22,753 nt of DNA, taken from assembly GCA_020025425.1 (NCBI GenBank), contig JAHHSD010000029.1:1-22753 (forward strand), written 5' to 3'. This document shows, piece by piece, positions 1-7,713 of this stretch. Numbering within the stretch: position 1 is the stretch's first letter; each line of letters starts with the position of its first letter. The position numbers and the translations under genes are program-made. The DNA comes from Oscillospiraceae bacterium. Lineage in GTDB: Bacteria > Bacillota > Clostridia > Oscillospirales > Oscillospiraceae. The notes beneath the pieces were generated by a model. It was not told where the DNA came from and ran no database searches. It saw only the letters and a list, made by a program, of their open reading frames with translations.

Positions 1-2
1 TT

Positions 3-24
3 TTTGGTAGACATTTGGTAGACA
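3..24. repeat. Two tandem copies of an 11-bp unit
   Basis: TTTGGTAGACA occurs twice head to tail at 3-13 and 14-24. It lies at the window edge upstream of the prfC promoter, so its context to the left is unknown. No function can be assigned. Confidence 0.5.
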
Positions 25-130
25 TGGATTTCTAAGCAACATCTGAAAAAAGATGTACAAAATTTTGAGCTTAAAATTATAAATAATCACAACAGAGCGA
101 AGGAATCCCGGGAAAGATTCTCCCGCTCTC

Positions 131-159
131 TTGCGGCCCAGCGGTAAATATGATAAAAT
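131..159 (+). promoter_or_regulatory. Likely sigma-A promoter of prfC
   Basis: A TTGCGG -35 (131-136), a 17-nt spacer and an extended -10 TGATAAAAT (TAAAAT at 154-159) lie about 40 nt before the prfC start. The -35 is weak and the extended -10 compensates. An imperfect hairpin (CGGGA at 109-113 with TCCCG at 121-125) just upstream may be the end of the preceding unit. Nothing else is visible in 25-130. Confidence 0.5.
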
Positions 160-199
160 AATTTGCTAAATATAAGAATTTTAACCGGGAGTGATCCTT

Positions 200-1807
200 T
201 TGTCGAAATATGAGTCCGAAATCAAGCGCCGGCGCACCTTTGCCATCATCTCGCACCCCGACGCCGGTAAAACCACGTTGACCGAAAAATTCCTGCTGTA
301 CGGCGGAGCCATCGCCCAGGCCGGTCAGGTCAAGGGCAAAAAAAATACCCGCGCCGCCACCTCCGACTGGATGGAGATTGAAAAGCAGCGCGGAATCTCT
401 GTCACCTCCTCCGTCATGCAGTTCCAGTATGACGGCTACTGCATCAACATCCTGGACACCCCGGGACACCAGGACTTCTCTGAGGACACCTACCGCACCC
501 TGATGGCAGCGGACTCCGCCGTCATGGTCATTGATGCGGCCAAGGGCGTGGAGGCCCAGACCCGGAAGCTGTTCAAGGTCTGCGCCATGCGGGATATCCC
601 CATCTTTACCTTTATCAACAAGATGGACCGGGAGGCCCGGGACACCTTTGAGCTGCTGGAAGAGGTGGAGAAGGAGCTGGGCCTGGAGACTTACCCCATC
701 AACTGGCCCATCGGCTGCGGCAAAGACTTCAAGGGCGTCTACGACCGGGAGAGCCAGAAGATCATCCACTTCACCAGCAATGGCGGCTCCAAGGCTGCAA
801 CGGCCACCGAGGTGGAGCTGTCCGACCCCAACCTGGACGAGCTGATCGGCGCCAGTCTCCATCAGCAGCTGTCCGACGAGATTGAGCTGCTGGACGGCGC
901 TGCCGCTGAGTTTGACCTGGACAAGGTGCGCCACGGCAAGCTGTCCCCGGTGTTCTTTGGCTCCGCCCTGACCAACTTCGGCGTGGAGCCCTTCCTGGAG
1001 CACTTCCTGCACATGACCACCGCACCCCTGCCCCGCAAGGCCCAGGACGACGTGATCGACGCCTTTGACGACGATTTCTCCGCCTTTGTCTTTAAGATCC
1101 AGGCCAACATGAACAAGGCCCACCGGGATCGGATCGCCTTTATGCGGGTGGTCTCCGGCAAGTTTGAGGCCGACAAAGAGGTCTACCACATGCAGGGCGG
1201 CAAAAAGATCCGCCTGTCCCGCCCCCAGCAGCTGATGGCGGCCGAGCGGGAAATTATTGAGGAGGCCTACGCCGGCGACATCATCGGCGTATTCGACCCG
1301 GGCATCTTCTCCATTGGCGACACCCTGTGCACCCCCAGTCACAAATTTACCTTTGACCCCATCCCCACCTTTGCGCCGGAGCACTTCCAGCTGGTGCGCT
1401 CCATCGACACCATGAAGCGCAAGCAGTTTTTGAAGGGTATGGAGCAGATCGCCCAGGAGGGCGCCATCCAGATCTTCAAGACCCCTTACAGCGGTATGGA
1501 GGAGGTCATCGTGGGCGTGGTGGGTACCTTGCAGTTTGACGTGCTGGAGTACCGCCTGCGCAGCGAGTACAACGTGGAGCTCTACAAGGAGGGACTCCCC
1601 TATGAGTACCTGCGCTGGATCGTCCGGGAGGACGAGGACGCCCAGCCCCTCAAGGAGGAGGATCTGATCCTGCCCAGCGACGCCAAGCTGGTGGAGGACT
1701 ACAAGGGCAATCAGCTGCTGCTGTTCTCCGCACAGTGGTCCATCCAGTGGGCCCTGGAGCGGAACAAGGGGCTGAAGCTGGCCGAGTTCGGCGGCGCCAA
1801 GTTCTGA
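200..1807 (+). CDS. prfC: Peptide chain release factor 3 (RF3)
   Basis: RF3 is a translational GTPase that removes RF1/RF2 from the ribosome after peptide release. With the start chosen here the protein has 535 residues, close to the usual size of about 530. The N-terminus carries the P-loop SHPDAGKT (about residues 18-25), the switch I region with DWMEIEKQRGIS, the G3 motif DTPGHQDF and the G4 motif NKMD. This order and the QRGISVTSSVMQF stretch are typical of RF3 rather than EF-G, and the short C-terminal half lacks EF-G domain IV. A GTG at 191 would give three more residues, but it sits inside the Shine-Dalgarno sequence GGGAGTGA (187-194). TTG at 200 has proper spacing to that site and is preferred. 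The gene is monocistronic, with its own promoter and a strong terminator. Confidence 0.96.
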   Translation: MSKYESEIKRRRTFAIISHPDAGKTTLTEKFLLYGGAIAQAGQVKGKKNTRAATSDWMEIEKQRGISVTSSVMQFQYDGYCINILDTPGHQDFSEDTYRTLMAADSAVMVIDAAKGVEAQTRKLFKVCAMRDIPIFTFINKMDREARDTFELLEEVEKELGLETYPINWPIGCGKDFKGVYDRESQKIIHFTSNGGSKAATATEVELSDPNLDELIGASLHQQLSDEIELLDGAAAEFDLDKVRHGKLSPVFFGSALTNFGVEPFLEHFLHMTTAPLPRKAQDDVIDAFDDDFSAFVFKIQANMNKAHRDRIAFMRVVSGKFEADKEVYHMQGGKKIRLSRPQQLMAAEREIIEEAYAGDIIGVFDPGIFSIGDTLCTPSHKFTFDPIPTFAPEHFQLVRSIDTMKRKQFLKGMEQIAQEGAIQIFKTPYSGMEEVIVGVVGTLQFDVLEYRLRSEYNVELYKEGLPYEYLRWIVREDEDAQPLKEEDLILPSDAKLVEDYKGNQLLLFSAQWSIQWALERNKGLKLAEFGGAKF

Positions 1808-1812
1808 GCAAA

Positions 1813-1853
1813 TAAAAAGCGGGAGACTGTCTGATCAGTCTCTCGCTTTTTTT
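1813..1853. terminator. Bidirectional intrinsic terminator after prfC
   Basis: A stem of AGCGGGAGACTG pairing (one mismatch) with CAGTCTCTCGCT is flanked by A-rich sequence on the left and seven T residues on the right. It can therefore end prfC on the plus strand. On the minus strand it can end transcripts running leftward from the LCP gene, which has no nearer hairpin of its own apart from 1881-1920. Confidence 0.9.
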
Positions 1854-1880
1854 ACCCATATTGTGCGGAACTCAGTCCCA

Positions 1881-1920
1881 GCCGCAGAGGAGAGCACCGT
1901 GTGTGCCATTCCTCTGCGGC
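1881..1920. repeat. Perfect 11-bp inverted repeat (hairpin)
   Basis: GCCGCAGAGGA (1881-1891) pairs perfectly with TCCTCTGCGGC (1910-1920), with an inner GCAC/GTGC helix. No T-run follows on either strand, so it is not a classical terminator. It lies just upstream of the candidate promoter at 1936-1965 and could be an operator or a processing hairpin for leftward read-through from the LCP gene. Confidence 0.6.
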
Positions 1921-1935
1921 ATTTCAGCTTCTGTG

Positions 1936-1965
1936 TTGACCGGTCGGTCCTGTGCTGCATAGACT
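1936..1965 (+). promoter_or_regulatory. Candidate promoter of the small membrane protein gene
   Basis: TTGACC (1936-1941), an 18-nt spacer and TAGACT (1960-1965). It is placed about 20-35 nt before the start codon. The -10 matches four of six consensus positions. Confidence 0.4.
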
Positions 1966-1986
1966 GGACACAGCGGGGGGGATAAC

Positions 1987-2367
1987 ATGAAGGGAGCGAA
2001 CATGGAGCAGCTGTGCAGCCAGCTTGCCACTCTGGACCAGGCTCTGGTGTACCAGGCCCTGCTGGTGGGGGCGGTGGCCCTGTCCTGGCTGGGGACGGCC
2101 ATAGAGCGCTGCGGAATACAGGCGATCATAGCGGGCCGTACTGATCTGCCCCAGGATGTATCCCGGATCCGCCTGGCGGTTTCTGCCCTGGTGGTAGGGG
2201 CATTGACCTTCTTCTTTTGTCTGGCCCGGGAGCTGAGAGAACAGACTGGGCCTGCCTCACACGAGCGGGCGGCGGCAGACCGCAACCTGCTGGCCTCCGG
2301 GCTGGCTCTGGCGGCTGCGCTGGTTCGGCTGTGCGATTGGCGGGCGGGGCAGGATCATTTAAAGTAG
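1987..2367 (+). CDS. Small hypothetical membrane protein, three predicted helices
   Basis: I do not recognise this protein. It has up to 126 residues and three hydrophobic stretches: ALVYQALLVGAVALSWLG, IRLAVSALVVGALTFFFCLA and NLLASGLALAAALVRLC. The first two are convincing membrane helices. There is no signal peptide cleavage site and no recognisable catalytic motif. Two starts are plausible: ATG 1987 preceded by a G-run, and ATG 2002 preceded by AGGGAG at good spacing, which would give 121 residues. The 3' end overlaps the end of the convergent LCP gene by 13 bp. The gene sits alone between the prfC terminator and that overlap, with its own candidate promoter. It could belong to the many uncharacterised three-helix membrane proteins of Clostridia. 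Coding status is probable, not certain. Confidence 0.6.
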   Translation: MKGANMEQLCSQLATLDQALVYQALLVGAVALSWLGTAIERCGIQAIIAGRTDLPQDVSRIRLAVSALVVGALTFFFCLARELREQTGPASHERAAADRNLLASGLALAAALVRLCDWRAGQDHLK

Positions 2368-3446
2368 TAGCGGTCGGGGACGATCAGGTCCAGATCCTCG
2401 GCGGTCAGGTCCTTGTTGTAGGGGTTCAGGCACTCGTTGAGGGTGGGCAGAATGTCCTCAGGCTTGAACACATAGCACCACTTCCAACCCCGATAGATGC
2501 CGTCGCCCCGGCCCTCCAGCTTGCCCTGGTGCAGGCCGTTGTCCAGATCCAGACCCACGGCCTGGGAGGCGAAATAGAGCATCTCCTGAGTGGTCAGGTC
2601 GGTTTTGACATAGGTCTGGAAGATATCCAGAAAGCCCTGGACCTTGGTCAGGGAGTTCCAGGAGAGGACCTTCTTTGCCAGGGCCACCAGCACCTGGCGC
2701 TGCATATTGGTCCGGCCGTCGTCGTTGTAGCCGCCGCCGCCGTCTGAGTCGTTGTTGTGGCGGAAACGGATCACCTCCATGGCCTGCTGGCCGTTGAGGT
2801 GGTGCTGACCGGCCTTATAGTGGATGTGGAGGTCCTGATAGGGGTCGTCGTAGTTCATATCCTCTGGGATATAGACGTCCACACCCTGCAAATAGTCCAC
2901 CAGGGCGATAAAGCCCTTCAGGTTGATCCAGATGTAGTAGTCGATGGGGACACCGAAGGTCTGCTCCAGCTCCTGCTTCAGCGTGTCCGGGCCCTGGAGG
3001 GCGTAAGCGCCGTTGATTTTTGGGTTTTTGCTCCAGGTGCGGCGGACAATGGTGTCCCGGGGGACGGAGACCATGCCTACCTTCTGCTCCTTGGTGTCGT
3101 AGGTGACCATAATAATGGTATCCGTGTTGCCGCTCTCACGGTCCTTGCCCAACAGCACGAAGGTGTAGACCCCCTTCCGGCGCGTTGGCTGGGTGGAGTC
3201 CGAATGGGGGGCCGAGATGTCCGGGTCCGAGCTGTCTGACAGGGTGGACTGGCTCTGTACAGACTGAGAGGATACATTTGTCTGAATCTCTGGTGTTTTG
3301 ATCATCAGCTTCCAGATCAGGTACGCACCCACGATGAGAGCGGAGAGGATAACCAGGATTTTATACAGCACAATTCCGATCCGCAGAAGAAGGGGGCGCT
3401 GAGGGGGACGTCTGCGGCTGCTGCCTTGTCGTTCTGTCTGTGCCAA
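2355..3446 (-). CDS. LytR-CpsA-Psr (LCP) family cell-wall polymer ligase
   Basis: LCP proteins transfer polyprenyl-linked anionic glycopolymers such as teichoic acids to peptidoglycan on the outer face of the membrane. The 363-residue product has an Arg-rich cytoplasmic N-terminus, one membrane helix at about residues 21-46, a Ser-rich linker to about 90, and then the LCP domain. Visible family motifs are FVLLGKDRESGNTDTI, with the metal-binding Asp near 102, SVPRDT, with Arg and Asp near 130-131, and the late HLNGQQAMEVIRFRH and DDGRTNMQRQ segments. A GTG nine bases upstream (3455) overlaps the Shine-Dalgarno AAGGAG. The TTG at 3446 lies 8 nt after it and is the likely start. The gene is divergent from the YerB-like lipoprotein gene. 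Which polymer it attaches cannot be told. Confidence 0.93.
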   Translation of the reverse strand: MAQTERQGSSRRRPPQRPLLLRIGIVLYKILVILSALIVGAYLIWKLMIKTPEIQTNVSSQSVQSQSTLSDSSDPDISAPHSDSTQPTRRKGVYTFVLLGKDRESGNTDTIIMVTYDTKEQKVGMVSVPRDTIVRRTWSKNPKINGAYALQGPDTLKQELEQTFGVPIDYYIWINLKGFIALVDYLQGVDVYIPEDMNYDDPYQDLHIHYKAGQHHLNGQQAMEVIRFRHNNDSDGGGGYNDDGRTNMQRQVLVALAKKVLSWNSLTKVQGFLDIFQTYVKTDLTTQEMLYFASQAVGLDLDNGLHQGKLEGRGDGIYRGWKWCYVFKPEDILPTLNECLNPYNKDLTAEDLDLIVPDRYYFK

Positions 3447-3484
3447 TGGTGTCACTCCTTGCAGAAAAGTGTTCTATTTTATCA

Positions 3485-3513
3485 AGTATACTGGGTCCTC
3501 TCTGTTTCGGCAA
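3485..3513 (-). promoter_or_regulatory. Promoter of the LCP gene
   Basis: On the minus strand TTGCCG (3508-3513), a 17-nt spacer and TATACT (3485-3490) lie about 40 nt before the TTG start. It is the left half of the divergent promoter region 3456-3662. Confidence 0.7.
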
Positions 3514-3590
3514 GAGAGAATCGAGTGGTTTCCATAAAATTAAGAATTATTTCATTCAGCTGCCCCAAGGTTTTCACAATAAACTCTCAG

Positions 3591-3619
3591 TTGACACACC
3601 AGCTTTGAGCAGGTATCAT
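3591..3619 (+). promoter_or_regulatory. Promoter of the DUF3048 lipoprotein/ogt unit
   Basis: A perfect -35 TTGACA (3591-3596), a 17-nt spacer and TATCAT (3614-3619). A second TATAAT at 3631-3636 has no good -35. The leader is about 37 nt and leads directly to an AGGAGG site. Confidence 0.8.
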
Positions 3620-3662
3620 AGAAATGCCGATATAATTCAACTAAAATTTAGGAGGAATTAAC

Positions 3663-4766
3663 ATGGCGCGCGCTCACCTGTTCAAATTGGTCCTGCCCGG
3701 GCTTTTGCTGTTGACGGTGGTGTCCTGTACCCACAAGGGGCCGGCAGACCCGGATCTGTCCAAGGACGATGCCAGTCAGTCTGCCGTCTCGGTGATCGAG
3801 CCCATCCGGGACCCCGATCCGGTGGAGGAGCCCATGCCCTTTGTGAATCCGCTGACCGGTGAGGGCTGCAAAACTGACATTGGAAAAAAACGGCCCGTGG
3901 CCGTGATGCTCAACAACCTGAAAAAAGCTATGCCCCAGTTAGGGGTGGGCCAGGCGGATCTCATTTATGAGATCCCCGCCGAGGGCGGGATTACCCGCAT
4001 GATGGGCGTGTTTCAGAGTGTGGAGGGAGTGGGGGAGATCGGAACCGTGCGCTCTGCGCGGGACTACTATGTCTCCCTGGCTGACGGCCACGACGCCATC
4101 TATCTCCACGCCGGCGGAAGTCCCCAGGCCTATGAAAAGATCAAGTCCTGGGGCGTGACTGCCATGGACTGTGTCAACGGGCCCTATGAGGGGACCCTGT
4201 TCTGGCGGGACAAGGAGCGGCGCAGGAAAGCGGGGATGGAGCACAGTGTGCTCACCTCCGGAGACAAGATCCGGGAGCTGTTTCCCACCTATTCCAAACT
4301 GCGCACCGAGCACAAGGGTGGATATACCTGTCCCTGGTCCTTTTCGGAGGACGCCGCCCCGGTGAATGGGGAAAAGGCGGATACCATTACCATAAAATTT
4401 TCTTACTACAAGACCGGTGTGTTCCAATATGACGCGGACAGCGGGAAATACTATGTGGAGCAGTACGATGCACCCTATGTCGACGGCAGTACCGGAGAGC
4501 AGGTCAGTGTGAAGAATGTGCTGATCTTAAAGACGGATATCTGCACCATCAAGGGGGACGAGGCCGGACGTCTGTCTGTGCGTACCACAGGCGAGGGCAG
4601 GGGCCTGTTTGCCTGCGGCGGGAAGATCCAGGAGATCACCTGGTCCAAGTCCAGTCACAGCGCACCCATGACCTTCCGGACAGCGGACGGCCAGAAATTG
4701 AACCTGGGAATCGGGACCAGCTATATCAACATCCTTGGCTCCGACTCCTCCTTCCGTTATGAGTAA
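3663..4766 (+). CDS. DUF3048 (YerB-like) lipoprotein
   Basis: The product has 367 residues with a lipoprotein signal: a basic N-terminus, the hydrophobic stretch LVLPGLLLLTVV and a lipobox ending at Cys22 (VVSC). It should be anchored to the outer face of the membrane. An acidic, Pro-rich linker leads to the N-terminal DUF3048 domain (about 57-200), seen in NPLTGEG, RPVAVMLNN, PQLGVGQADLIYEIPAEGG and RSARDYYVSLADGHDAIYLHAGGSP. The C-terminal DUF3048 part (about 225-365) contains VNGEKADTITIKFS and a repeated beta-rich region. The biochemical role of the family is not established; YerB of Bacillus subtilis is the named relative. The start has a strong AGGAGG site. The ogt gene begins 15 bp after the stop, so the two are probably cotranscribed, though no functional link is evident. 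Confidence 0.93.
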   Translation: MARAHLFKLVLPGLLLLTVVSCTHKGPADPDLSKDDASQSAVSVIEPIRDPDPVEEPMPFVNPLTGEGCKTDIGKKRPVAVMLNNLKKAMPQLGVGQADLIYEIPAEGGITRMMGVFQSVEGVGEIGTVRSARDYYVSLADGHDAIYLHAGGSPQAYEKIKSWGVTAMDCVNGPYEGTLFWRDKERRRKAGMEHSVLTSGDKIRELFPTYSKLRTEHKGGYTCPWSFSEDAAPVNGEKADTITIKFSYYKTGVFQYDADSGKYYVEQYDAPYVDGSTGEQVSVKNVLILKTDICTIKGDEAGRLSVRTTGEGRGLFACGGKIQEITWSKSSHSAPMTFRTADGQKLNLGIGTSYINILGSDSSFRYE

Positions 4767-4781
4767 GGGAGAGAGATTGCT

Positions 4782-5246
4782 GTGGAATTTTTCATGTTTG
4801 ATACGCCCATCGGCCCTATGGCCCTGTCTGAGGAGGACGGGGTCCTGACCCGGCTCTACCTGCCCAACACGCCTACCCCCCGGATCATGCCCCGCGAGAC
4901 GCCCCTGCTGTGCCGGGCCCGGGACCAGATCCTGGAGTACCTGGACGGGGAGCGTAAATCCTTCGATCTGCCCCTGTGTGCGGCGGGCACCGACTTTCAG
5001 CAGAAGGTCTGGACGGCGCTTCGGGAGATTCCCTGGGGGGAGACAAGAACCTATGGTCAGATCGCCTGGCAGATCGGGGCCCATCGGGCCTCCCGGGCTG
5101 TGGGCATGGTCTGCCGCCAGAATCCCCTTCCCATTCTGATCCCCTGCCATCGGGTGGTAGGGGCGGACGGTTCCCTGACCGGTTACGCCGGAGGGGTGGA
5201 GCTGAAAAAGCACCTGCTGGAGCTGGAGGGCGCAACCTGCCCGTAA
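4782..5246 (+). CDS. ogt: Methylated-DNA-[protein]-cysteine S-methyltransferase
   Basis: This suicide DNA-repair protein transfers the alkyl group from O6-alkylguanine to its own cysteine. The 154-residue length is normal for the Ogt/MGMT type without an Ada regulatory domain. The C-terminal domain shows FQQKVWTALREIPWGETRTYGQIA, the RAVG segment with the probable arginine finger at Arg105, the NP loop, and the active-site PCHRVVG motif with the acceptor Cys122. It is followed by GYAGGVELKKHLLELEG, which is also typical. The start is GTG at 4782, with GGGAGAGAG 7-9 nt upstream. ATG 4794 is possible but would shorten the N-terminal strand. It lies 15 bp behind the lipoprotein gene. A weak GGGC/GCCC hairpin and a run of seven T (5252-5258) follow. 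No Ada-like control is visible. Confidence 0.96.
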   Translation: MEFFMFDTPIGPMALSEEDGVLTRLYLPNTPTPRIMPRETPLLCRARDQILEYLDGERKSFDLPLCAAGTDFQQKVWTALREIPWGETRTYGQIAWQIGAHRASRAVGMVCRQNPLPILIPCHRVVGADGSLTGYAGGVELKKHLLELEGATCP

Positions 5247-5278
5247 TCGCTGTTTTTTTGAATATAAGAGGAATAGAC

Positions 5279-5308
5279 TTGCCAAAAAAAGAGGAAAGAT
5301 GCTATAAT
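5279..5308 (+). promoter_or_regulatory. Promoter of the mgtE leader transcript
   Basis: TTGCCA (5279-5284), an 18-nt spacer and a perfect TATAAT (5303-5308). Transcription from it would begin near 5315 and give a leader of about 318 nt before mgtE. Confidence 0.75.
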
Positions 5309-5314
5309 ATAGAA

Positions 5315-5632
5315 ATCCGATACGGCAATCAAGCTGCCGTTGGATGAAAAACAAATTTGCCGGGGGATTCCCCGATATTAGGGCATAGAGAGGATGTGGA
5401 GCAAATGGACGGCCGAAGTAGCAATGGGAGCGGGAAACAGCACTGCCACGAACCGGGTGCGGCAGAAAAACCGGGCGGCCCTGACGCTCCTGGTTTCATG
5501 TCCTGAACAGCGGACTGCCTGTGATCGGCAATCCGCCACCCTTTTATGGGTTCGTAGCAGCCACAGCTGAAAAAACGCTGTGGCTGTTTTCTGTTCCGCT
5601 TTCTGACAACACATGAGAGAGGAGCGAGAAAC
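5315..5632 (+). ncRNA. Structured mgtE leader, candidate riboswitch of unknown class
   Basis: The long leader holds a series of helices. These are ATCC/GGAT enclosing ACGGCA/TGCCGT (5316-5345); CGGGG/CCCCG (5361-5374); a long-range GGGAGCG/CGCTCCT stem (5426-5432 with 5485-5491) enclosing alternative GCAC/GTGC and CTGCC/GGCAG pairings; GCGGA/TCCGC with an inner TGCC/GGCA (5510-5536); ACCC/GGGT (5538-5551); and finally a terminator (5558-5590). This is the architecture of a riboswitch acting by premature termination. Clostridial mgtE genes are often under M-box (Mg2+) control, but I cannot find the M-box signature GGTGAGGCTCC. The segment CCGAAGTAGCAA (5413-5424) recalls one element of glycine riboswitches, but the remainder does not fit that class. 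Confidence 0.6.
5558..5590 (+). terminator. Intrinsic terminator inside the mgtE leader
   Basis: CAGCCACAGC (5558-5567) and GCTGTGGCTG (5577-5586) form a perfect 10-bp stem with a 9-nt loop, followed by TTTT. It lies 43 nt before the mgtE start, in the position expected of an attenuator rather than a gene-end terminator. Confidence 0.85.
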
Positions 5633-6982
5633 ATGCACGAAAATTTCGATTTGGGTCTGCTTTTGGAGCTGGCAGCCCAGAAAAAATTCCGCCAGCTGAA
5701 GTCTGTGCTGGTGGAGATGAACGAGGTGGACATCGCCGAGTTTTTGGATGAGGTGGAGCCTGAGCAGCAGGCAGTGATTTTCCGGCTTCTGCCCAAGGAT
5801 GTGGCAGCCGAGGTATTCGCCTATCTGGAGGACAGCGAGGATCAGGAGAAGCTGATCGGCGCCCTGAGTGATAAGGAGCTGCGGGAGGTGCTGGATGAGC
5901 TGTATCTGGACGATACGGTAGATATCATCGAGGATATGCCCGCCAATATGGTCTCCCGAATCCTGCGCAACACAGACGCATCCACCCGCAGCCAGATCAA
6001 TCAGCTGCTCAATTACCCCAAGGATTCCGCCGGTTCCCTGATGACCACAGAGTTTGTCTCTCTCCATCCCGACGCCACCGTGGAGGAGTCCTTTGCCCGG
6101 ATCCGGAAGGAGGGACTGGACAAGGAGACGGTCTATACCTGCTATGTCACACGAAACCGGGTGCTGGAGGGCGTGGTCACGGTCAGACGGATGCTGCTGT
6201 CCACCTACGAGACCCACATCCGGGACATTATGGAGAGCAATGTCCTGTCCGTCCACACCCACACGGACAAGGAAGAAGTGGCCCAGATGTTCTCCAAGTA
6301 CGACATCAGCGCCCTGCCCGTGGTGGACAGCGACGAGCGCCTGGTGGGTATCATCACCTTTGACGACGCTATGGACGTTATGGAGGAGGAGGCCACCGAG
6401 GATATCGAGAAGATGGCCGCCATCCTGCCCACCGACAAGCCCTACTTCCAGACCGGCGTGGTGGAGACCTGGAAGCACCGGGTCCCCTGGCTGCTGCTGC
6501 TGATGATCTCAGCCACCTTCACCGGCACCATTCTGGGCGTTTTTGAGGATGCACTGGCCTCCAACGCCGCCCTCACCCTGTTTATCCCCATGCTGATGGA
6601 TACCGGCGGAAACTCCGGCGGCCAGGCGTCGGTCACCATCATCCGCGCCATGTCCCTGGGAGATATTGAGTTTTCCGACTGGCTCCGGGTGATCTGGAAG
6701 GAGCTGCGGGTGGCCGTGCTGTGCGCCGTCACCCTGGGTGTTGTGGTGTTCGCCAAGGTGATCCTGCTGGACAGAAAGAGCGTCACTGTGGCGCTGGTGG
6801 TCTCCCTGACCATCCTGGTCACCATCATCATTGCCAAGCTGGTGGGCTGCACCCTGCCCATGCTGGCCAAGAAGCTGGGCTTCGACCCGGCCGTGATGGC
6901 CTCCCCCTTCATCACCACCGTGGTGGATGCTCTGTCCCTGGTGGTCTATTTTGCCATCGCCACCCGTATCCTGGACCTATGA
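5633..6982 (+). CDS. mgtE: Magnesium transporter MgtE
   Basis: MgtE is a homodimeric, Mg2+-gated channel for Mg2+ uptake. The 449-residue protein is full length. The cytoplasmic N domain of helical repeats spans about residues 1-125 (EVEPEQQAVIFRLLPKDVAAEVFAYL). A CBS pair follows at about 128-250 (GSLMTTEFVSLHPDATVEE; ISALPVVDSDERLVGIITFDD). A plug helix leads to the five-helix membrane domain at about 285-449. In that domain MDTGGNSGGQASVTIIRAMSLG and the last-helix motif TTVVDALSLVVYF are diagnostic; the Asp in VDALS corresponds to the pore-lining Asp of characterised MgtE. ATG 5633 has the site GAGAGGAG. Expression is probably governed by the attenuator leader upstream. A TetR gene follows after 18 bp and may share the transcript. 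Confidence 0.97.
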   Translation: MHENFDLGLLLELAAQKKFRQLKSVLVEMNEVDIAEFLDEVEPEQQAVIFRLLPKDVAAEVFAYLEDSEDQEKLIGALSDKELREVLDELYLDDTVDIIEDMPANMVSRILRNTDASTRSQINQLLNYPKDSAGSLMTTEFVSLHPDATVEESFARIRKEGLDKETVYTCYVTRNRVLEGVVTVRRMLLSTYETHIRDIMESNVLSVHTHTDKEEVAQMFSKYDISALPVVDSDERLVGIITFDDAMDVMEEEATEDIEKMAAILPTDKPYFQTGVVETWKHRVPWLLLLMISATFTGTILGVFEDALASNAALTLFIPMLMDTGGNSGGQASVTIIRAMSLGDIEFSDWLRVIWKELRVAVLCAVTLGVVVFAKVILLDRKSVTVALVVSLTILVTIIIAKLVGCTLPMLAKKLGFDPAVMASPFITTVVDALSLVVYFAIATRILDL

Positions 6983-7000
6983 GAATAAGGAGGGCTTTAC

Positions 7001-7582
7001 ATGTCACAGATTACAAAAAAAGCTATGGCGGAAGCCCTGAAACACCTGCTTGAGACGCGTCCCCTGTCCAAAATCACCATTACAGACATTACCCAGAGCT
7101 GCAGCATCAACCGCATGACCTTCTACTATCATTTCCAGGATATCTACGATCTGATCGACTGGATCTGCCAGGATGAGGGGGAGCGGGCAATCGGAGAAAA
7201 CCGGGATGCCGCCACCTGGCAGGAGGGATTTTTGAACCTGTGCAGGTCTGTGCTGGAAAACCGGAGCTTTATTGAAAACGTGTACCACTCCGTGCAGCGG
7301 GAGCAGATCGAGAATTTCCTCTACCGGGTCACCGAGGCGCTGATCGGCCCGGTGGTGGACGAGGAGACGGCCGGGAATCTGCTGAGTGAAGTGGAGCGGC
7401 AGTGGATCATCGACTTTTACAAATACGCCCTGGTGGGAGTTGCGATCAACTGGGTGAAAACAGATATGAAGCAGAGTCCGGAGGAGCTGACCAACATCCT
7501 GAGCACCATGCTCAACGGACAGATCGCACTGGCTATTCAGAATTTCCAGAGCTCCGGCAGTACTACAAAACAGCCCAAGTGA
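7001..7582 (+). CDS. TetR/AcrR family transcriptional regulator (DhaS-like)
   Basis: This is a 193-residue one-component regulator. The N-terminal helix-turn-helix (about residues 5-50) contains KITITDITQSCSINRMTFYYHF, the typical TetR recognition region. The C-terminal ligand and dimer domain ends with WIIDFYKYALVGVAINWVKTDM, which resembles the C-terminal domain of DhaS-type and related TetR proteins. ATG 7001 has AAGGAGG at 6987-6993. The gene begins 18 bp after mgtE and ends before a strong terminator. The neighbouring oleate hydratase gene, transcribed in the same direction just past that terminator, is a plausible target because fatty-acid enzymes are often TetR-controlled. I saw no clear palindromic operator in 7643-7698. 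The ligand is unknown. Confidence 0.92.
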   Translation: MSQITKKAMAEALKHLLETRPLSKITITDITQSCSINRMTFYYHFQDIYDLIDWICQDEGERAIGENRDAATWQEGFLNLCRSVLENRSFIENVYHSVQREQIENFLYRVTEALIGPVVDEETAGNLLSEVERQWIIDFYKYALVGVAINWVKTDMKQSPEELTNILSTMLNGQIALAIQNFQSSGSTTKQPK

Positions 7583-7594
7583 TGGGAAATTAAG

Positions 7595-7642
7595 CAAAAA
7601 GGCTGCACTGATAAAATGTTTATCAGCGCAGCCTTTTTGTTT
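7595..7642 (+). terminator. Terminator after the TetR gene
   Basis: AAAAAGGCTGCACTGATAAA pairs with TTTATCAGCGCAGCCTTTTT around a 3-nt loop, with one A-G mismatch in the stem. The run of T supports intrinsic termination. Confidence 0.93.
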
Positions 7643-7713
7643 ATGGTAATTTGGCGGGAAACGGGGTATCTTAAACTCACACCTGGATGAAACACCTGAA
7701 GGAGGAAATATTT

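Noticed and set aside
77..1384. Long open frame antisense to prfC, and similar long antisense frames at 7537-9549, 9580-11286, 11265-13109, 15918-17078, 18098-19753 and 21027-22748
   Set aside because: They mirror well-identified genes, have Gly/Val/His/Leu-rich compositions typical of the complement of GC-rich codons, and lack ribosome binding sites and known motifs.
5411..5510. Glycine riboswitch upstream of mgtE
   Set aside because: Only CCGAAGTAGCAA resembles the class. The following CTCAGG-type and AAAGGAC-type elements are missing or wrongly placed.
5315..5632. M-box magnesium riboswitch
   Set aside because: Expected from context, but GGTGAGGCTCC and the AATGGGTCAACAG-like segments are not present, so I keep the class open.
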